Below are positions 44,633 to 62,015 of a stretch of DNA of 64,000 bases, piece after piece. The notes beneath the pieces were generated by a model. It did no database searches, was not told the origin of the DNA, and saw nothing but the letters and a program-made list of their open reading frames with translations. Source of the DNA: Ramlibacter lithotrophicus (GTDB taxonomy: Bacteria > Pseudomonadota > Gammaproteobacteria > Burkholderiales > Burkholderiaceae_C); assembly GCF_012184415.1 (NCBI RefSeq), contig NZ_VTOX01000007.1, positions 180,266 through 244,265 of the forward strand. The letters run 5' to 3'. Numbering within the stretch: position 1 is the stretch's first letter; every line of letters starts with the position of its first letter. The translations under genes and the position numbers were made by a program.

Positions 44633-46906
44633 CTATGCCGCAACCGGGAATGATAACGACACTTGCGCGCCCAGCACGAGGCCGTTTTCCACACGATTCT
44701 TCAGATCGACGCGGGCCGCGTGCTCATCCGCGATTTTTTTCACGACTGCCAGCCCCAGCCCGGTTCCCTTGGCCTTGGTGGTGACGTACGGCTCGAAAGC
44801 GCGCTTGAGGATGTGCTCGGGAAATCCGCTGCCGCTGTCCTGGACGATCAGCCGGGTGCGCCGACTGCCCTCGTTCCATTGCGTCTTCACCGCCACCTGG
44901 CGCACGGCCGCGCCTTCGGTCGCGTCCTGGGCGTTCTGCAGCAGGTTGTGGAGCACCTGGCGCAGCTGCTGCGCATCGCCGAGGATCGGCGGGCAGCGGG
45001 CGTCCAGCTCCATCCGCACCGGCACGTGCGACGGATGCTCGCCGTCGCCCTCGCGCGCATACAGGTGCAGCACGTCGCTGACGAGCGCGTTCAGGTCGAG
45101 CGGCTTCAGCTCGGCGGCCGGCAGGCGGGCATAGTCGCGGAACTCGTTGACCAGCCGCTTCATCGCGTCCACCTGGTCGACGATGGTCTGCACCGACTTG
45201 GTCATCAGCGCCTGCTCCGCCGGCGCGAGCTTGCCCGCCAGCTTCTTTTCCATCCGCTCCGCGGACAACTGGATCGGCGTCAGCGGATTCTTGATCTCGT
45301 GCGCCAGCCGCCGCGCCACCTCGCCCCAGGCCTGCGCGCGCTGGGCGGAAACGATCTCCGAGATGTCGTCGAACACCAGCAGCCGCGCCGTCCGGCCCGG
45401 CTGCTCGCCCGGCATTTCGGCGCCGCGCGCCACCAGCGTCACCACGTTGCCGGGTGCGCCGGCCCCCACCGCGCCAAGTTCGAAGGACTGCTGCCAATGG
45501 TCCAGGCCATGCTGCCGGCGCTCGGCCAGGTAGTCGTCGAACTGCTGCTGCACGGCCGCGCCGAACGTCTCCAGCCCCTCGACGCTCGCCAGGGGCCGGC
45601 CCTCGCACGCCGCCAGCGGCACGCGCAGGATCCGCGTCGCGCCGGGGTTGGCGGTCAGGATGCGCCCCTGCTCGTCCAGCACGACCACGCCGGCCGTGAG
45701 GTTGTCCAGGATGGTTTGCAGGTGGGCGCGCGCCGCGTTCACCTGCACCATGCTCTTGTCGACCGCCGCCCGCGCATCGGCAAGCTGCTGCGTCATCTCC
45801 GCGAACGACCGGGTGAGGCCGCCCAGTTCGTCCTTGCCCTGCAGCGCCGGCTTGGGCGACAGGTCGCCTGCGGCCACCTCCCGCACGCCCGCCGCCAGCA
45901 CCAGCAGCGGCCGCGCCAGCTGGTTGCCCAGGACGATGGCCAGCACCACGGCGCCGAAGACGGCCAGGAACAGGCTGAGCGTCAGCGTGCCGATGTACAT
46001 GCGGCGCAAGCCCTCGCGCCCGAGGGCGCGCTGCTGGTACTCGCGGTTGGCCTCCTGCACCGAAATGGCGTTGGCCACCAGCGGCGACGGCAGCATCTGG
46101 GTCACCTGCAGGATGCGCGGCTCGGCCAGCAGGCCGACCGTCGGCGGGGAAACGACGGCGAGCGCCTTGATGCGGGTGTTGTTCAGGCCGCCCGGGTCGT
46201 CCAGGCCTTCGATCACCGCCACCGCGCGCTGCGACCGCACGTTGCGCAGCAGCTGGTTGCTGGGTCGTTCCGGATTGAGCTGGAAGCGCGATTGGCCGGC
46301 GCTCGCGACCAGCTGGCCGGTCCCGCTCCACAGCACCACGTCGGAAGCGGAAAGCTGCTCGCGCAGGCGCTCCAGGGCCAGCGGCGCCATGGCGGCAGGC
46401 GTGTCCGCGAGCTCCTGCGCCGCCGACCGGGTCTTGTTGGCCAGGTCGCTGGCCAGCGTGTCGAGTGTGACGCGGCCCAGGTTCAGCCCGGCCTCGAGCG
46501 CCCCTTCGACCTTGACGTCGAACCAGCTCTCGATCGACCGCGACACGAACTGGTAGGACACCACATAGATCAGCAATCCCGGCAGGAAACCCACCAGCGC
46601 GAAGATGGCGGCCAGCTTCACCAGCAGGCGGCTGCCGAACTTGCGCTGGCGCAGCCGGGACACCATCCGGACCGCGATCCAGGCGATCACCAGCAGCAGC
46701 AACGCGGCGACGGCGACGTTGATGACGAACAGGCGGCCGTAGTTGCGCTCGTACAGCTCGCGGTTGCCGGTGGCCTGGGTCAGCAGGAACATCAGCACGA
46801 TGCCGATCGCCATGATCACCGCCACGGCGACGAACATGCCCCAGCGGAAGGCGCGCGAGCTGCGCAGCGGGTAGCGCTGGTCGGCGCTCGCCGGCGCGGT
46901 GCTCAT
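44633..46906 (-). CDS. NtrY-like sensor histidine kinase
   Basis: The 757-residue inner-membrane kinase has several N-terminal helices (about residues 22-45, 57-80 and 94-117), a sensor region, a further helix near 320-342 followed by HAMP, a PAS domain (LQTILDNLTAGVVVLDEQGR), HisKA with His536 in LAHEIKNPLTPIQLS, and an HATPase domain with LHNLLQNAQDATE, DSGSGFP and GTGLGLAVVKKI. This is the NtrY layout. It should phosphorylate the NtrX-like protein encoded next. It overlaps the DUF4390 gene by 4 bp. Confidence 0.92.
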   Translation of the reverse strand: MSTAPASADQRYPLRSSRAFRWGMFVAVAVIMAIGIVLMFLLTQATGNRELYERNYGRLFVINVAVAALLLLVIAWIAVRMVSRLRQRKFGSRLLVKLAAIFALVGFLPGLLIYVVSYQFVSRSIESWFDVKVEGALEAGLNLGRVTLDTLASDLANKTRSAAQELADTPAAMAPLALERLREQLSASDVVLWSGTGQLVASAGQSRFQLNPERPSNQLLRNVRSQRAVAVIEGLDDPGGLNNTRIKALAVVSPPTVGLLAEPRILQVTQMLPSPLVANAISVQEANREYQQRALGREGLRRMYIGTLTLSLFLAVFGAVVLAIVLGNQLARPLLVLAAGVREVAAGDLSPKPALQGKDELGGLTRSFAEMTQQLADARAAVDKSMVQVNAARAHLQTILDNLTAGVVVLDEQGRILTANPGATRILRVPLAACEGRPLASVEGLETFGAAVQQQFDDYLAERRQHGLDHWQQSFELGAVGAGAPGNVVTLVARGAEMPGEQPGRTARLLVFDDISEIVSAQRAQAWGEVARRLAHEIKNPLTPIQLSAERMEKKLAGKLAPAEQALMTKSVQTIVDQVDAMKRLVNEFRDYARLPAAELKPLDLNALVSDVLHLYAREGDGEHPSHVPVRMELDARCPPILGDAQQLRQVLHNLLQNAQDATEGAAVRQVAVKTQWNEGSRRTRLIVQDSGSGFPEHILKRAFEPYVTTKAKGTGLGLAVVKKIADEHAARVDLKNRVENGLVLGAQVSLSFPVAA

Positions 46907-47556
46907 CGCGCGCTCTCGGCCGGCACGGCCAGGTTGCGCACGGCGCTGATGCTCCACTCCGACTGGCCCACGGCGCCGATCTGGAACGGCCGCGGCAGCT
47001 GCGAGACGTCGAGGCGGAACCGGAAGTCGACGTTGTACTGCAGCTGAGGATCGAGGTCCTGCAGGTCCGCGATTTTCCACCGGGACACGCGTTGCACGGC
47101 AGCGAGCGCTTCCTCACGTGTCTCGAAGGTCTGCCCGAGCCCGCCCGAGTTGCCGATCGGCGCCGTCGAAACCACCAGGCGCCAGCGCCGCGTCAGCGGC
47201 TGGAAGGACAGGCGCATGTGGCGGGCCGCCGTGACGATCTGCTTGTCGTACCAGTACCAGCGATCGCGAAACAGCACGGCTTCGGTCGCGAAGAACATCG
47301 GAATGCCCTTGGCCAGCGCATCCTCGATCACCGGCGGCAGGTCGAAGCGCACGCTGGCCGACAGCAGCACCCCCTCCTCGGCGAGTTCCACCCGCAGCTG
47401 GGTGATTTCGGCATTGCCGGACTGGGCGTGCACGGCCGGCGCCAGCGCCAGCAAAGCCAGCGCGAGGGCTGCCGCCGCCAGCAGCTCAAGCCCCCGGCGC
47501 AGCGCGCCCGGGACCCGCCTTCTCCAGCAGGGCGAAATAGAAGCCGTCGTGATCAC
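46903..47556 (-). CDS. DUF4390 exported protein
   Basis: The body has a signal-like helix (LELLAAAALALALLALAPAV, cleavage near HAQ) then a DUF4390 domain with LRVELAEEGVLLSASVRFDL and AVLFRDRWYWYDKQI. Family function is unknown; it is commonly encoded between rsmB and ntrY in Burkholderiales. There is no ATG near the signal peptide, so I take the GTG at 47556 (217 residues), which overlaps the rsmB 3' end by 71 bp. The start is uncertain. Confidence 0.78.
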   Translation of the reverse strand: MITTASISPCWRRRVPGALRRGLELLAAAALALALLALAPAVHAQSGNAEITQLRVELAEEGVLLSASVRFDLPPVIEDALAKGIPMFFATEAVLFRDRWYWYDKQIVTAARHMRLSFQPLTRRWRLVVSTAPIGNSGGLGQTFETREEALAAVQRVSRWKIADLQDLDPQLQYNVDFRFRLDVSQLPRPFQIGAVGQSEWSISAVRNLAVPAESAR

Positions 47557-48829
47557 CTGGCTGATTGTCCCGGAGCGGCTTGCCCTTTGAGCCGCCCTGG
47601 GGCAGCAAATGGCCGGGCGCGCCCAGCGAAAGAGCGTCGCTGTTGTGCGCAAGAAACGTTCGCGCCTGGGCCTCGCCTTCTTCGCGAAACACCGAGCACG
47701 TGCAATAGAGCAGCCGCCCGCCCGGCTTGAGCAGCGGCCAGAGCACGGCCAGCAACCGGGCCTGGACCTGGGCGAGCCGGTCTATGTCGCTCTCCCGGCG
47801 CAGCCACCGCACGTCGGGGTGGCGGCGCACGATCCCCGACGCGGTACACGGCGCATCGAGCAGGATCGCGTCGAAGGGCTCGCCGTCCCACCATGCGGAA
47901 GGATCGGCCGCATCCGCCGCGACGACGCGCGCCTGCAGGCCCAGCCGCCGCAGCGTGTCGCCGATCCGCTCGCAGCGGGCGGGATCCACGTCCAGCGCCA
48001 GTACCGCGGCATCGGCCAGCTCCAGCAGGTGCCCGGTCTTGCCCCCGGGCGCCGCGCAGGCGTCCAGCACCCGCAGCGGCGCGCTGCCGGCGCGCAGGCC
48101 GTGCAGCAGCAGCGGCGCCGCCAGTTGCGCCGCCGCATCCTGCACCGAGACGACGCCGGCGTCGAACCCGGGCACCGCGTGCACGCCGCGAGGCCGCTCC
48201 AGGATGACGCCATGCTCGCCCACCGCGTGCCCGGCGCTGCCCTCGGCCTCCAGGCGCGCCAGATAGGCGTCGCGCGTGGACCGGCGCACGTTGACCCGCA
48301 GCGTCATCGGCGGCTGGCTGTTGTTGGCCGCCAGGATGTCCTGCCACTGGTGGGGGTAGTCGCGCCGCAACCTGGCGATCCACCAGTGCGGATGGTTCCA
48401 CCGCGCCACCGGATCGGCGTCGGTGGTGGCGACCAGCGCGTCGCGTTCGCGCAGGAACCGGCGCAGGCAGGCGTTGATGAAATTGGCCTGTCCGCGGGTC
48501 GCCGGCTGCCGCTTGGCGGCCTCCACGGCCTGGTCGACCAGCGTGAACACTTCGTACGGCGCTTCGTCCTCGCGCCAGCACAACGCCAGCGCGGCGCACA
48601 GCAGCGCATCGGCGTCGGGCGGTGGCGGCCGCCTGGCCAGCTGGCGGCGCAGCGCCTCGGCGCGCCCGAGCTGGCGCAGCGCATGGAACGCCAGCGCCTG
48701 CGCGCCGGCACGCAGCTCGGCGGGCGCCTGTTCCAGGGCGGCGGTGGCGGATTCGCCCCGCCGCACCGCTGCCAAAACGGCAGCGGCAGCCTGAAGCTGC
48801 CGCCAGAGGGGTGGGGCCGGACCTGTCAT
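47486..48829 (-). CDS. rsmB: 16S rRNA (cytosine(967)-C5)-methyltransferase RsmB
   Basis: The 447-residue protein has an N-terminal NusB-like RNA-binding domain (residues 1-140) and a SAM methyltransferase domain with VLDACAAPGGKTGHLLEL, LLDAPCTASG (one active-site Cys) and YCTCSVFREEG (the nucleophilic Cys). It methylates C967 of 16S rRNA. It is the first gene of rsmB-DUF4390-ntrY-ntrX. Confidence 0.95.
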   Translation of the reverse strand: MTGPAPPLWRQLQAAAAVLAAVRRGESATAALEQAPAELRAGAQALAFHALRQLGRAEALRRQLARRPPPPDADALLCAALALCWREDEAPYEVFTLVDQAVEAAKRQPATRGQANFINACLRRFLRERDALVATTDADPVARWNHPHWWIARLRRDYPHQWQDILAANNSQPPMTLRVNVRRSTRDAYLARLEAEGSAGHAVGEHGVILERPRGVHAVPGFDAGVVSVQDAAAQLAAPLLLHGLRAGSAPLRVLDACAAPGGKTGHLLELADAAVLALDVDPARCERIGDTLRRLGLQARVVAADAADPSAWWDGEPFDAILLDAPCTASGIVRRHPDVRWLRRESDIDRLAQVQARLLAVLWPLLKPGGRLLYCTCSVFREEGEAQARTFLAHNSDALSLGAPGHLLPQGGSKGKPLRDNQPGDHDGFYFALLEKAGPGRAAPGA

Positions 48830-48860
48830 CCGGCCATTGTGGCATCGGGCGCGCGGCTGC

Positions 48861-50132
48861 TCAGGCCAGCGTGTCCGCCCAGATGTTCTGCGCCCAGTTC
48901 CAGGCGTAGATGCCTTCCATCTCGTTGGGCGCGGGGCTCAGCCCGCCGGAGCCGGGCACGGTCTTGAAGGTCTTTTCGGCCGCGACGTACGAATGCACGC
49001 TCGCGACGTGGACGACGTTCCGGTCGTCGACGTAGCTGTAGCAGGTGTTGGTCAGCATCGGCGCCGGATTGACCGGCCAGCCGGCGAGCTGGGCGACCAC
49101 CGCCGCCGCGGCCACCTTGGCGTGGCTGTTCGCCATGTGGCCGCTCTTGGGCATCAACGGCGCGAGCTGGATCGAGTCGCCGAGCACGTGGACGTCCTTT
49201 GCGACCGCGGATTCGAAGGTGAGGTAGTCGACGCCGCACCAGCGCCCGTTCACGTTGGCCAGCCCGGACTGCCCGGCGATGCGGCCCGCGCGCATCGGCG
49301 GCACGACGTTGAGCACGCTGGCCTTCACGTCGTCCTGCACCTCGAACTTCAGCACGCCGGCACGCGCGTCCACCGCCGCCACCTTGTGCTGCGGCCGGTA
49401 CTCGATCATCCCCTGGTACTGGCCGGCCCACACCTTCTTGAACAGCGCGCCCTTGGAGGTGACGTCCTGGTTGGCGTCGAGGATCAGGACCTTGCTGCGC
49501 GGCTTCGCATGCTTGAAGTACCACGCCACCTGGCAAGCGCGCTCGTACGGCCCCGGCGGACAGCGGTACGGCTGTTCGGGAACGGTGATCGCATACACGC
49601 CGCCGTCGGGCATCGCCTCGAGCTGGCGCCGCAGCGCGAGCGTCTCGGGACCGGCCTTCCATGCGTGCAGCACCTGGCCGGCGGCGTGTGCCGGCTGCAG
49701 GCCCTCGACGGCGGCAAAGTCCAGTTCGATGCCGGGCGCCATGATCAACTTGTCGTACGCCATCGTCGCGCCGCTGGCCAGGGTGATCGTCTTGCGCCGC
49801 GTGTCCACGGCGGTGGCCATGTCGCGCACCACCCGCACGCCGTGCTTGCGGGCCAGGCCGTCGTACGGGGTGGTGATGTGGGCAATCTGCCTGCTGCCGC
49901 CGATCACCAGGTTCGAGATCGGGCACGACACGAAGGCTTCGTTCGGCTCGATCAGCACCACGTCGATCCGGTAGTCGGACAGCAGGCGTACGTACTTGGC
50001 CGCCGTGGCGCCGCCATAGCCGCCGCCGATGACGGCGACGCGTGCCTTCGCCGGCACGCCAGTGGTGGCGCAGGCGCCGAGCCCGAGCAGGCCCAGCGCC
50101 GCGGAAGACTGCAGGAACGAGCGTCTTTGCAT
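48861..50132 (-). CDS. fccB: flavocytochrome c sulfide dehydrogenase, flavoprotein subunit
   Basis: The 423-residue protein starts with a Tat signal MQRRSFLQSSAALGLLGLGA. It has an FAD Rossmann motif AVIGGGYGGATAAKYV and redox cysteines in FVSCPISNL and YRCPPGPYERACQVAWYF, as in FccB and related sulfide:quinone oxidoreductases. It oxidises sulfide in the periplasm and passes electrons to the cytochrome FccA. GAGGA precedes the ATG at 50132; a GTG at 50144 is an alternative. It follows fccA by 8 bp. Confidence 0.9.
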   Translation of the reverse strand: MQRRSFLQSSAALGLLGLGACATTGVPAKARVAVIGGGYGGATAAKYVRLLSDYRIDVVLIEPNEAFVSCPISNLVIGGSRQIAHITTPYDGLARKHGVRVVRDMATAVDTRRKTITLASGATMAYDKLIMAPGIELDFAAVEGLQPAHAAGQVLHAWKAGPETLALRRQLEAMPDGGVYAITVPEQPYRCPPGPYERACQVAWYFKHAKPRSKVLILDANQDVTSKGALFKKVWAGQYQGMIEYRPQHKVAAVDARAGVLKFEVQDDVKASVLNVVPPMRAGRIAGQSGLANVNGRWCGVDYLTFESAVAKDVHVLGDSIQLAPLMPKSGHMANSHAKVAAAAVVAQLAGWPVNPAPMLTNTCYSYVDDRNVVHVASVHSYVAAEKTFKTVPGSGGLSPAPNEMEGIYAWNWAQNIWADTLA

Positions 50133-50140
50133 GGTGGTCC

Positions 50141-50479
50141 TCACTGCTTCAAGCCGGCGAAATAGGTGGCGATCTGATCGAGCTGGGCGTCGCTGAAGCC
50201 CTTGGCGATCTGGTGCATGACGCTGGCCGGCCGGCTGCCGTCCTTGAAAGCCGTCAGCTGCCGCAACATGTATTCCTTCGGCATGCCCGCCACCGACGGA
50301 ACCTGCGAGCCCTTGGTGGCGGAGCCGTTGGTGCCGTGGCAGTTGGCGCAGGTCGCGGCAAGGCTGCGCACGTACAGGGCTTCGTGCCCCTGGCCCTGCG
50401 CCATGGCTGGCAGGGTGGCCACGGCGGCCCCGGCGACGAGCAGGAACTGCAACCGAGCGAAAGCAGGCACGTTCATCAT
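50141..50479 (-). CDS. fccA: cytochrome c subunit of sulfide dehydrogenase
   Basis: The 112-residue protein has a signal peptide (FARLQFLLVAGAAVATLPAMAQ) and one class I heme site CANCHGTNGS, with the sixth ligand probably the Met in KEYMLRQL. This small single-heme form is the FccA-like partner of FccB. GGGAG lies 5 bases before the ATG at 50479; a second ATG follows directly. The MITE-like element ends 14 bp upstream of the start. Confidence 0.88.
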   Translation of the reverse strand: MMNVPAFARLQFLLVAGAAVATLPAMAQGQGHEALYVRSLAATCANCHGTNGSATKGSQVPSVAGMPKEYMLRQLTAFKDGSRPASVMHQIAKGFSDAQLDQIATYFAGLKQ

Positions 50480-50493
50480 GAGCTCCCGGGTTA

Positions 50494-50762
50494 GGGCCTG
50501 TTCACACAAATATCTATGCTCTCGCAGCCCTGTATCGGGCCGCAGGCTAGGCGCGGGCGAAGGCCAATACCTGACGTATTGGCCTTTGACCGTAACAACG
50601 TATGCGGCCCGATACGGGGCTGCCCGAAGGGTTCGGCCGATACGGCGCCCTCGGCGCGCGGCCGAAATGGGTACAGACGTCCAGTCTGTACCCATTCCGG
50701 CCACACGCCGATCATCACCGTCTCGGCCGAACGAGAGTACAGATATCTGTGTGAACAGGCCC
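50494..50762. mobile_element. MITE-like element with 31-bp terminal inverted repeats
   Basis: The ends 50494-50524 (starting GGGCCTGTTCACACA) and 50732-50762 (ending TGTGTGAACAGGCCC) are inverted repeats matching at 28 of 31 positions. Inside are three nested palindromes: a 21-bp arm 50524-50544 with 50603-50623 (one G-T pair), enclosing an 11-bp stem 50560-50570 with 50576-50586; and a hairpin 50660-50702 with a perfect 13-bp core, 50666-50678 with 50684-50696. No frame in the 269 bp looks like a protein. This is the form of a non-autonomous transposable element. No clear target duplication is seen; AGGG occurs near both ends. Confidence 0.8.
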
Positions 50763-50857
50763 AGGGAGGCCGAGCATACTGAAGACCTTCGCCGCCGTGC
50801 AACAACCCGGACGGAGTACGGGTCAATCCCCCGAAGAAGTACGGGGGAACGGGGTCG

Positions 50858-51442
50858 TCAGCGCGCCGGAGCGACGTCGCCGAGGCTTGCAGCCAGTGGC
50901 AGACCGGGCTCGAAACCGAACAGCCAGGCCAGCAGGAGCGCCGGGAACTGGACGATGGCCTCGTTGTAGCGGACTACGGCGGCGTTGAATTGCTCGATCG
51001 CCGCGTGCGTCTGCGAGGCCAGTTGCGACCGCCGCGCGAGCAGGCTGTCGGGCAGCCGCGGACCCGCCAGGTCGTGCGCCTCGTCGCGCTGCGCCGTCTC
51101 CCAGGCCACGACCAGCACGTCGCAGGCCGCGTTCAGCGCCGCCATCCGCCTGGCGTCGAGCGGCCGGGTTCGCACGGCGGCGAGCGACGCCGCGAACTGG
51201 CGCGCCGCCCCCTGCAGCCCGGCCCAGAAGGTGCTCTCCGCCTCCAGTCCCGCCGGCTGCGTGAACTCGGCGCCCGGCAGGTGCTTGCTCACCAGCTCCA
51301 CCTGTTTGGTGAACTCCGCCTCGACGCCGGCAAAAGCCGTTTGGGCCTCCGCGCGCAGCCGCACCAGCCGGTTGTACGCGCCCACCGCCCAGAACAGCAG
51401 GACGGCGGCGAGGGTCCAGGAAAGGATGGAGTTGGAGATCAC
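50858..51442 (-). CDS. LemA family protein
   Basis: From the GTG at 51442 the protein has 194 residues: one N-terminal helix (ILSWTLAAVLLFWAVGAYN), then a long helical domain with LVRLRAEAQTAFAGVEAEF and a late RYNEAIVQFPALLLAWLFGF, the LemA signature. LemA proteins are membrane-anchored helical bundles of unknown function. An ATG at 51514 overlapping the rpoC stop would add 24 residues, but the rpoC terminator lies in between. Confidence 0.82.
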   Translation of the reverse strand: MISNSILSWTLAAVLLFWAVGAYNRLVRLRAEAQTAFAGVEAEFTKQVELVSKHLPGAEFTQPAGLEAESTFWAGLQGAARQFAASLAAVRTRPLDARRMAALNAACDVLVVAWETAQRDEAHDLAGPRLPDSLLARRSQLASQTHAAIEQFNAAVVRYNEAIVQFPALLLAWLFGFEPGLPLAASLGDVAPAR

Positions 51443-51448
51443 GGCAAG

Positions 51449-51484
51449 AAAAAGGCCCCGGCCCTCTCGCGAGGATCCGGGGCC
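51449..51484 (-). terminator. rpoC terminator
   Basis: GGCCCCGG (51454-51461) pairs with CCGGGGCC (51477-51484). The loop contains the palindrome CTCGCGAG. On the minus strand five T follow directly (A run at 51449-51453). It lies 27 bp after the rpoC stop and ends the rplKAJL-rpoBC transcript just before lemA. Confidence 0.85.
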
Positions 51485-51510
51485 CGAGTGTACGGCGCGA
51501 AAGCGGATGC

Positions 51511-55737
<4,227 letters not shown>

Positions 55738-55757
55738 GTGACTCTATTCCTTGCGAA

Positions 55758-59870
<4,113 letters not shown>

Positions 59871-60036
59871 GAGATCTCCGGGCTAATGAGCTCTTCGCAA
59901 CTGTCGCCCGGGCACCCGGGGCGAACGGGTGTCGGGCCGGCTTGGTCGGTTGGCCACTACCAACCTTGGCGGACGGCGATGCATTGCACATCGCCCGAAC
60001 CAAGGCGTCTTCTGCAGTCGGGGTCAGAAGACACTG

Positions 60037-60114
60037 GGAAACGCCAGGTCGGGGCGTTTTCCGGTGCGCTCTGTCAACGGCAAAGGCTGGAGGCCCTTGC
60101 GAGCACTCCAGCCT
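60037..60114 (-). promoter_or_regulatory. attenuator-like hairpins between rplL and rpoB
   Basis: AGGCTGGAG (60084-60092) pairs with CTCCAGCCT (60106-60114); on the minus strand it is followed by TTG, a short U-rich end. Further on, GGAAACGCC (60037-60045) pairs with GGCGTTTTCC (60053-60062) with one bulge. Partial termination and RNase processing between L7/L12 and beta genes are known in enterobacteria; these hairpins are the candidates here. The rest of the 261-bp gap has no gene. Confidence 0.6.
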
Positions 60115-60131
60115 CGGCAACCAGGGGCGAC

Positions 60132-60509
<378 letters not shown>

Positions 60510-60552
60510 GTTGATTTCCTAGAAACAGTTTTGATCGAATGGTTCCGCCACT

Positions 60553-61077
60553 TCAGGCAGCGGCGCCTTCGGCAGCCGGCGCTTCCGCGCCGCCACCCTT
60601 CTTCTCTGCCAGTGCCTTCAGCACGACCGCGGTGCGCGAGATCGGCGACATCAGCAGGCCGCACAGCTGGGCCAGCAACACTTCCTTGGAAGGAATGTTG
60701 GCCAGTTGCTTCACGCCATTGACGTCGAGGGCCTTGCCACCGAACGCACCACCGCGAATGACCAGCTTGTCGTTGGTTTTCGCGAAGTCAGCCACCACTT
60801 TCGCGGCGGCGACGGCGTCGACGGAAAAGCCGTAGATCAGCGGGCCGGTCATCTGGTCGCCCACCACTTCGAACTGGCTGCCGGCCACAGCACGGCGGGC
60901 CAGAGTGTTCTTCAGAACACTCAGGCTGACGCCTTGGCTGCGTGCCTGGCTGCGCAGTTTCGTCATGTCGGCGACCGTGATGCCGCGGTACTCCGCCAAC
61001 ACCAGCGTTTGAGCTTTTGCGGCGAGGCCGGTCACTTCTTCAACGACCGCTTGCTTCTCACTGCGATTCAGACTCAA
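60553..61077 (-). CDS. rplJ: 50S ribosomal protein L10
   Basis: The 174-residue protein starts at a TTG (61077) with [19 protein letters not shown], the normal L10 N-terminus; AAAGGAG lies 7 bases upstream. The C-terminal helix that binds L7/L12 dimers is present, with an Ala-rich end. L10 with L7/L12 represses its own translation by binding the leader upstream. Confidence 0.97.
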   Translation of the reverse strand: MSLNRSEKQAVVEEVTGLAAKAQTLVLAEYRGITVADMTKLRSQARSQGVSLSVLKNTLARRAVAGSQFEVVGDQMTGPLIYGFSVDAVAAAKVVADFAKTNDKLVIRGGAFGGKALDVNGVKQLANIPSKEVLLAQLCGLLMSPISRTAVVLKALAEKKGGGAEAPAAEGAAA

Positions 61078-61319
61078 GGTCTACTCCTTTGAATGTGCCT
61101 TCGGGATTTCGCCCTCGGGCACGCCTGGTTTGCAGCGACCAACTGTTCGAAGAAATCTCTCGATTCCATCTGCAGCGGGATCGCCATCTGCGTTGGCTGG
61201 TTGATTAAGCGCCACTGCCCCGGCGCGCCAACGGTCTTGGATGGCCCGCCGTTCCCGCGAACGGCTCCGGCGGCCCACCACATCGGCGGCGCCTCGCGGC
61301 GCCGCCGGATTCCTCGCGA
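61078..61319 (-). promoter_or_regulatory. rplJ leader (probable L10 autoregulatory leader)
   Basis: This 242-bp gap between rplA and rplJ is where the L10(L12)4-binding leader lies in proteobacteria. Near its upstream end a perfect 9-bp stem is visible: GGCGGCGCC (61285-61293) with GGCGCCGCC (61298-61306), loop TCGC. No T run follows, so it is not a plain terminator. I could not align the full L10 leader fold by eye. Confidence 0.5.
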
Positions 61320-62015
61320 TTACGCCGAGATGGATTGCGTGTCCACGCGGACACCCACGCCCATGGTCGACGAGACCGCCACTTTCCTCAGATACACACC
61401 CTTGCTGGTCGCGGGCTTGGCCTTGTTCAGGGCCTCCACCAGCGCGACCAGGTTGCCTTGCAGCTTGTCGGTCTCGAACGAGCGGCGGCCGATGCTGGCG
61501 TGGATGATCCCCGCCTTGTCGGCGCGGAACTGCACCTGGCCGGCCTTCGCGTTCTTGACCGCGGTGGCGACGTCGGGCGTCACCGTGCCGACCTTGGGGT
61601 TCGGCATCATGCCGCGCGGGCCCAGGATCTGGCCCAGCGCGCCGACGACGCGCATCGCGTCCGGAGCGGCGATCACCACGTCGAACGGCATGTCGCCGGC
61701 CTTCACGCGGGCAGCCAGGTCGTCCATGCCGACCACGTCGGCGCCGGCAGCCTTGGCTTCTTCCGCCTTGGCGCCCTGGGCGAACACCGCCACGCGCTTG
61801 GTCTTGCCGGTGCCGTTGGGCATCACGACGGCGCCGCGGACCACCTGGTCCGACTTCTTCGGGTCGATGCCGAGCTGCACCGCCACGTCGATCGACTCAT
61901 CGAACTTGGCGTTGGCGCATTCCTTGACGAGGCCGAACGCATCGGCCAGCGGGTACAGCTTCGTGCTGTCGACCTTGCCCTCGAGGGCTTTCTGCTTCTT
62001 GGTCAGCTTGGCCAT
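61320..62015 (-). CDS. rplA: 50S ribosomal protein L1
   Basis: The 231-residue protein starts [19 protein letters not shown] and has the conserved GRGxMPNPKxGTVT-type segment ([18 protein letters not shown]). It binds 23S rRNA and also represses its own operon by binding the rplK leader. It starts directly after the rplK stop. Confidence 0.98.
   Translation of the reverse strand: MAKLTKKQKALEGKVDSTKLYPLADAFGLVKECANAKFDESIDVAVQLGIDPKKSDQVVRGAVVMPNGTGKTKRVAVFAQGAKAEEAKAAGADVVGMDDLAARVKAGDMPFDVVIAAPDAMRVVGALGQILGPRGMMPNPKVGTVTPDVATAVKNAKAGQVQFRADKAGIIHASIGRRSFETDKLQGNLVALVEALNKAKPATSKGVYLRKVAVSSTMGVGVRVDTQSISA

Noticed and set aside
50493..50766. AGGG on both sides as a target-site duplication of the MITE-like element.
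   Set aside because: The two copies do not sit directly at matching element borders (one overlaps the inverted repeat), so a four-base match is likely chance.
60037..60062. Second hairpin in the rplL-rpoB gap as a strong terminator.
   Set aside because: The stem is bulged and no T tract follows on the minus strand; rpoB is essential and must be read through, so at most it processes or attenuates.
61285..61306. Hairpin after rplA as an intrinsic terminator.
   Set aside because: No T run follows on the minus strand, and rplJ and rplL must be transcribed through it; kept only as a leader structure.
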